Source: Rhynchosporium graminicola (taxonomy: Eukaryota > Ascomycota > Leotiomycetes > Helotiales > Ploettnerulaceae). From it: a stretch of DNA of 64,000 bases. The stretch is from contig FJUW01000039.1 of NCBI GenBank assembly GCA_900074885.1, positions 186,001 through 250,000 on the forward strand, read 5' to 3'. The first letter of the stretch is position 1. The number at the start of each line of letters is the position of its first letter. A program made the translations under genes and the position numbers. Of the stretch, positions 58,726 to 64,000 are shown piece after piece. The notes under the pieces were generated by a model, which saw nothing but the letters and a program-made list of their open reading frames with translations, made no database searches and was not told the DNA's origin.

Positions 58726-60428
58726 TCATACTGCCCGAAGCTCAAGCCCAACAGCACCGCTACTGACGAAAATGTCGTCTACCCACTTCGCAAATCTCAC
58801 ACTCGGTTCATCGACCAGAATCGTGCTCCAATTCGCCAAAGCCAACGCCATCGGAAGCATACAAGCCCACTGTAAAAGATACACAAAGATGTTCCGCACA
58901 AAGCCCCTTATGACGAGAAGTTCGACATCCGGCTCCTCGGGACGAAAGAAAGGCGTCCCAAGAACATATGGAAGCTGTTTCCGCATCCACGACCCGACGA
59001 TAGTTCCAATCATGCGATGCGTGAGGTAGAGCATGAAACTGATCTTGCCCAGATATCGGCACGAGGGTCTCTCGAAGAAGCGGCGAGTCGAGGCGAAGTG
59101 GGAAAATCCCCAGATGGTCATGATCCCGGACCAGCACCAGAGGAAACGGCCGCCGTCGTCGATGCCTCGCCAGTTCTGGGGGATGAATTTGTCGGTCCAC
59201 TCGTACCCAGGACGTTCGTACCAGTCTCGTTTCTGGGGAACGCCGCCTAGCCACCCACCGAGGAGGAGCATGACGATCCAGAATATGCGAGATCGCCTGG
59301 TCATGTTCGCGGAGAGCTGATCGAAACCACCGGCTTGCTTGACGTAATCCGCAAGGAGGATTCCGGTTGTGAAAAGCCAGTAATTCCACTGCGCCGATAG
59401 ACAGCAGTACGTGGGCACCAGTACCAATATTATAGTTCGTCTGGTGTAATTTCGTATCCGACTGACCATCAGCAAGACTAGAAAGACCGCTAAGGACCCT
59501 GCCCATTCAGCGGGCATGGTCCACATCGTGTGGTTGTACTTCATGAATACATCAAAGCCGACACGCTCTAGATGGAAAGGGTTCGCGAAGCGCTGGCATT
59601 CCCAAATGTAGTCCATGACCTGAGCTGGGAACGTGTCTTTTCTGGCCATAGGTGCTAGATCGATCAGGCCAGTATAGAACTGCACGAGAGAGAGGATGCC
59701 GATGAGGAAGCATGGCACGAATAAACGCATCCATCGCCTGAATACCGAAGAGCTCAGAGAGAGCACGAACTTCTCAGATTGTCCCTCACGGATCGAAGAA
59801 AGACTTGACCAGGATAGAACGAAGCCTGATAGCACGAAGAAAATACCGACTTGGGTGGCTCCGGAGCACCAGATTATGCGGAGATAAGGTAGTCTCCAGA
59901 GCTCCCACCATTCGGTCTTGGGAGACCCGTAAGGTGCCTCGGTGGAGAAATTGAACATGTCCAAGTGATAGTCTAGAAGGATCAGAATGACATTGCTTAT
60001 ACAAGACGTGAGTAGTTATTTGACTCACGGTACACCATAACCAACAGCGCTGCCACGCCCCGTAAGCCATCCAGCCAAGCCGTTTCTCTCAAAGAATCAT
60101 GTCTCGAAGTCGTGAACCCGAATATCGTCGCCATCAGATTCCTTCTCGGGCCGATCTTTGGCTCTCCAGACATCAGTGATTGATTCGTAGTAGCGCGCAC
60201 GACATCGCGCAACATGAGCAGAACTCGACGACTGAATGTCTTCGAAACCGATCTGCCTCGCCTCGCGCTCGGGGTCTTGATAGCAGCAGCAGCAGCAGCA
60301 CGCGAAGACTCAGCGCCACGTTCAACATCCGGAGAATGCACCAAGGGTTCCGTCTCCTCCTCCTCCTCCTCCTCCTCCTCCTCAAAGTAGCCACCCTGCT
60401 CCATGCTTGTTTTTTCCTCCTCCATCAT
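58726..60428 (-). CDS. Membrane acyltransferase-3 family protein
   Basis: Integral membrane acyltransferase of the acyltransferase-3 family, which O-acylates sugars, lipids or small molecules; the substrate is unknown. Exons are 60428-60029 and 59972-58726, giving 548 residues. An in-frame ATG at 60485 would add a hydrophobic stretch (MVFFFLFLSFL) and give 567. The family entry motif WLDGLRGVAALLVMVYHYHLD is completed across the intron, and the next helix carries GIFFVLSGFVLSW. About ten hydrophobic segments follow, with a late YLGKISFMLYLTHRMIG helix. Ahead of the domain are a run of about ten Glu and a run of six Ala, encoded by trinucleotide repeats. It is co-oriented with the MFS gene upstream. 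Confidence 0.9.
60281..60300 (-). repeat. Coding AGC repeat (poly-Ala)
   Basis: An AGC trinucleotide run within exon 1 of the acyltransferase gene. On the minus strand it encodes alanines. Confidence 0.85.
60352..60384 (-). repeat. Coding TCC repeat (poly-Glu)
   Basis: A TCC trinucleotide run within exon 1 of the acyltransferase gene. On the minus strand it encodes about ten glutamates. Confidence 0.9.
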
Positions 60429-60859
60429 CGGTCGTAATAATTTGTTTGTAGTCAAAAAAGAAAGAAAAAGGAAGAAAAAAACCATGAATCGAGGATGCTG
60501 CTTCCCTAGCGGCGTTTTGGGCTTTGCACGTGCGCCGCGAATTCGTTTCGAGTTGTTGTAGCGTCAAGCGCGATGTTTCATTGTGATCTGAGCTTACGGG
60601 CTCGCTTGTTGTAGTCGATGAGTGCTTGTTTCGCGCTCGCAGACCAAAATAAGGATTTGCGGCAAAGGGCCTGCACTGACGGTACTTGTCGTCTGTCTGG
60701 TGTTTCTGCTAACCGAGAAGAAGACAAAGGTACCTGCCTATCTGGCGTAATCAACAACCCAGTGACAGCTAAAGAGAAGTAATATTGGACGATTGAATAG
60801 CACCATATATTTGGTCATACTAATGTGTTATTGATATACTCATTGGTTAGGCATCTATC
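60429..60859. other. Intergenic between acyltransferase and MFS genes
   Basis: 431 bp comprising acyltransferase promoter and MFS 3' flank. Includes the alternative upstream ATG at 60485. No other feature is seen. Confidence 0.5.
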
Positions 60860-62516
60860 TTAAAGTGTATATCTGAAGAAGGTAGCGTTATCTCCCTTCG
60901 CTCTCTCCATCCGCTTCTGCTCCTGCGTGTAACTACCCGGGAACATATTGTTCTCGATAGCCCACTGATCTCTCCGAGCATTCTCCTTCTTCAACGACCA
61001 TCTCATGAAAACCGACAAACAGAAAGCCATAGTGATGACACCGATAAGAATACCGTGTCCTTGATGGAATCTAGTATTTGTTAGAGTGGTTTGGCGTGTT
61101 AGCATTGGGTTACTCACTGTGGTCTATCCTTTGGTAGGTAAATAAATGCAGCAAGAACACCTCCGAGGTTTCCAGCTCCCACGTGCATGGCGATCCCCAC
61201 TCCTCGCTTTAGACTTCCACCGATGTTGTTGCCATTCCAGGCTACTCCAAGAGGCACGCAGGGGAAGATACCGGCGCAGGCCAAAAATGTACCCGTGTAC
61301 TGAACTCCAGGTATGGTTGTGGAAATTAGCATACACCAGCCGACGATAGCAGTTCCGGAACAGCCAAGCATGAAAACGGCGCGTTGTTTGTATTTGTCGG
61401 CAAAGTAGCCAGCACCGATGGTGATGATACATCCTAGGACGTATGGTGGGACGGAGAGAAGTTGTGCTTGAACGTTGGTGTAGCCCATGTTCCTGATGAT
61501 AGTAGGGAGAAATAGGGAGAAGGAATATACGGCAGTGTAGATACCGATGGTGATCAGCATGTGTACGTAGATCTTCCAATCTTTGAGCGCATCCCAGAAG
61601 TATCGCATGTCGAACTCGTCAGCGAGATCGCTTCTGTCATGAACCAATCTTCTGTTGATCTCGAGCTTCTCATCTGTGGTCAAGAATTTAGCACTATGAG
61701 ATGGATTAGTGACAGCTCGAAATCTTCAGGGGGCAAACTTACGACTCCGGAGTATCAACGATGACCCAGTATGCAAATGCAGCAACGACCAGAGTCAAGA
61801 GTCCTTCAATGATGAAGATCCATTGCCATCCTCCAAGCCCAGCTGTGCCTGCCATTTTTCCAATTGCAGCAGCTAACAGACCTCCAAACGCTCCTGCAGC
61901 TGTTGCAGCGGAGAAGAAGAGAGCTAGACGAAAACCACATTCATGGCGAGGATACCAAAGAGTGATATAGTAAGAAACACCGGGGAACAATCCGCCTTCA
62001 GCAAGACCGAGAATAGCTCGGCAAGCAAGGAGACCGTCGAAATTCGTGACGAAACCCATCCCGATGACTACGGCTGACCAGCAGACCATAATGAAGGTCA
62101 ACCAGATACTAGGCGAAAAGCGCTTGATCATCATGTTCGAAGGCACTTCCGCTAGAACGTATGTGGGAAAGAAGATCGCCAACGCGATATTGTAGTCGAT
62201 TCCTGACATGCCAAGATCAAGCTCCAAGTCGAAGAGTCGGGCATTTCCGATGTTGGTTCGGTCGAGGAAACTCAGTCTAGACGATTAGACTAGGTTTGAA
62301 CTTCGTTGAATCAAATACTTACAGATAGAGCAGAGCAAGGAAAGGCAATAAGCGAATATCGAGCTTCCTCAATAATCTCTTTGTTGAAGCGGCGTCAAAA
62401 ATTGGGGGGCCCAATTCTTTGGTTGAGTTGGTAGCACTTTCAATCTCATTGCATTCTGGTTTGAGAGAATTGCCATCAGGGCTGTCGGCGGCGCTCGGGT
62501 GAATCTTGTGTTCCAT
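60860..62516 (-). CDS. MFS transporter, Dal5/allantoate permease type
   Basis: Plasma-membrane major-facilitator transporter of the anion:cation symporter group (yeast Dal5, Tna1 and vitamin permeases belong here); the substrate is probably a small organic anion. Exons are 62516-62323, 62276-61743, 61693-61118 and 61070-60860, giving 504 residues. Twelve hydrophobic segments are visible. The group signature LLYLLSFLDRTNIGNAR is formed across intron 1. Others include LAEVPSNMMIKRF, GLAEGGLFPGVSYYITLWYPRHE, WQWIFIIEGL and VDTPES, then the central loop TTDEKLEINRRL. The tail WAIENNMFPG is typical. All four splice joins keep the frame. Confidence 0.94.
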
Positions 62517-63565
62517 GTTGACTTTCGAAAAAAGAAACCCCCGAAAAAGAGAAAAGAAGGGTGATCAGAACCAGTACACTGGTTAAGCAGAATCTGGGGA
62601 AACCTTTGCCTTAAAATATCTGCTCCAGATCCATTCCCCGGGGCTGTACAGCGGGGTAATTCTTGGAGTATGGGGAGTGGACCCTCATGATTGTCCCTAT
62701 CGTCGGTGTTTCTGTCGATATCGTAGGTTTTTTGGGCTCTATTTTCAGGGCTATTCGCTTGCGCCTCATTTTTGGCTGCCAGTATGGTGATGCCGCCAAG
62801 TAACTCTCATGTCTTGACAGCCGAACCGGCTTCCCAATCACTCGGTCTCGAGGAGTCGGGTCTTGTTTGGCTGAATGTCCAAGAGTTCCAAGAGTTCTAA
62901 GTACTTGGCCAATGCTAGCGCCGGGGTTTATTCCGCATTATCATTCATGTAAATACGACTACTTCCGGTAATATTCATGACTGTGGACTGACTTTTTGTT
63001 ATATAACACATTTGTCTGGTATGTCTCGACGAAGTAATCTTATGCTGAGAGCCTTGAAATAGTCCCCGATGAAGGGTAAACAACTACATCTGACAAAGTA
63101 GGAGCCGACTGCGTTAGTTAAAGTCGGTATGTTTTAGCCGAGCATATAAACTTTAGCTACAAGTCATGTCTTGCAGTGAAATGACTAGCGACCAAGCCAA
63201 GTAACCCGTCAAGCTCCAATTTCCTGGCTGTTGGTAAGCAAAGGTTTCGGGTTCCACGTACGGCAGATAATATTGGCCTGTTTCAAACTTGTTGATATCG
63301 AAGAGCCAGTACGGAAGATGTCCACGTTATGTGGAAGTCAATATTACCAGCTACAGCGTGTTTCTATCAGAGAGAGGTTCGTATCTGAGAGTGCCTCTGC
63401 AGTATATGCAAGGTATAGGATTCAAGTTTTGTAGCAACAGCTTGCTTGTCGGAGGAGACAAACAAGTCTGCCGTAAGACGCGATAAAGAAGAAGGAAACG
63501 GACTGGATTCCAAAATGTGCAGGGTCGAGTTCTGTAGAGAGCAGTCTCTTCTTGGTGCTGGCATA
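62517..63565. other. Intergenic, no supported gene
   Basis: MFS promoter region and unassigned sequence with only short overlapping frames. Confidence 0.55.
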
Positions 63566-63964
63566 TCAAAAATGTATCCGACATGCTGCTGAAAAGCTGA
63601 AATACAGGAGGCTTGAAGTCTGACCTATCAATTTAAACAGATCCCACGAAACTTCCTCAGGAATAGGAGTGCAGAGAAAGACGTGGAGTTCATAGAAGCA
63701 AGAGACACATACTGGATGAGGTGGAGAATGCGGGAGATGGTGGTAGAAGACCTTGCTTGCATTGTCGAGACTACGGTAAGCCTCACGTGCACGAAACGGG
63801 ACTTGCCTAGATACGACCACCAAGGTCGCAGCCATAGGTGTTGCTACACTTGTTCCGGTACTCATCGCTGGATACAAGTGATCGAAAGGCGATGTATGCA
63901 GAATTCCTCCGCGAGGTTCCAATAGCCGCAGAAATCGCAAAATAGGACGAAGTAGAAGTTCCAA
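63566..63964 (-). pseudogene. Subtilisin-like (S8) protease fragment
   Basis: On the minus strand around 63835-63925 the frame reads PRGGILHTSPFDHLYPAMS followed by TGTSVATPMAATL. This matches the subtilase block around the catalytic serine (family consensus GTSMATP) preceded by its usual APGG..I.ST-type loop. Next comes a weaker match to the helix after it (EAYRSLDNASKVF). A stop codon lies about four codons upstream of the open frame's first start, and the sequence after the helix looks degenerate. The Asp and His parts would lie beyond the right edge. It may be the 3' end of a live intron-containing gene or a relic. Confidence 0.4.
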
Positions 63965-64000
63965 AGTTTTGTATTCCTAGAAAGGTTCACGGCTTCTAGA

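Noticed and set aside
58808..59506. 232-codon frame overlapping the acyltransferase gene
   Set aside because: Shadow of the real exon in another phase on the same strand; the real frame has family motifs and a clean splice.
54735..62516. Secondary-metabolite gene cluster
   Set aside because: No polyketide synthase, NRPS, terpene cyclase or DMATS is visible; a regulator plus transporter plus acyltransferase is not enough.

Overview
The window is nuclear DNA of a filamentous ascomycete (Pezizomycotina; a Leotiomycetes-like relative is my best guess, from protein resemblance only). The support is direct. Nearly every gene is split by short introns (about 45-100 bp) with GT..AG ends. An APSES regulator of the StuA/Asm-1 type is present, as are a C2H2 zinc-finger factor with a fungal-type regulatory domain and a Dal5-type transporter. 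No bacterial, viral or transposon gene is recognisable. A 29-base run of N at 6229-6257 marks an assembly gap. Exon joins below were worked out by hand from splice signals and from restoring conserved protein motifs.

Layout. 1-9650 is gene-poor and ends in a long pyrimidine-rich, microsatellite-filled leader in front of stuA (9651-11726). 11727-17497 is mostly non-coding but holds one likely secreted protein of unknown function (15081-16077, minus). 17498-31000 is a dense housekeeping block: dienelactone hydrolase-like protein and RPA1 (divergent, sharing a promoter with two MluI cell-cycle boxes), COP9 signalosome subunit 3 and ProA (divergent), a serine racemase/threonine dehydratase-like PLP enzyme, ketol-acid reductoisomerase and the NEDD8-conjugating enzyme UBC12. 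31000-35200 is sparse, with one doubtful small gene. 35218-47608 is dense again: M20 dipeptidase (Dug1-like), ubiquitin hydrolase UBP14, Fe-S scaffold ISU1, DEAD-box helicase DBP3, RFT1 and a HAD phosphatase. 47609-54734 has no convincing gene, only two overlapping coding-like frames that may be a relic. 54735-62516 holds the C2H2 transcription factor, a membrane acyltransferase-3 protein and an MFS transporter. A subtilisin-like fragment lies at the right edge.

Functional links. CSN3 (part of the deneddylase), UBC12 (which charges NEDD8) and UBP14 (which recycles ubiquitin chains) lie within 19 kb. ProA, the PLP enzyme and ILV5 belong to amino-acid metabolism. ILV5 and ISU1 are mitochondrial, and the M20 dipeptidase may have a second, mitochondrial form. 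I did not find a convincing new multi-gene system. The more interesting items are regulatory or structural: dual start codons, stop-free introns whose lengths are multiples of three, repeat-rich leaders, and genes invisible to simple ORF calling.
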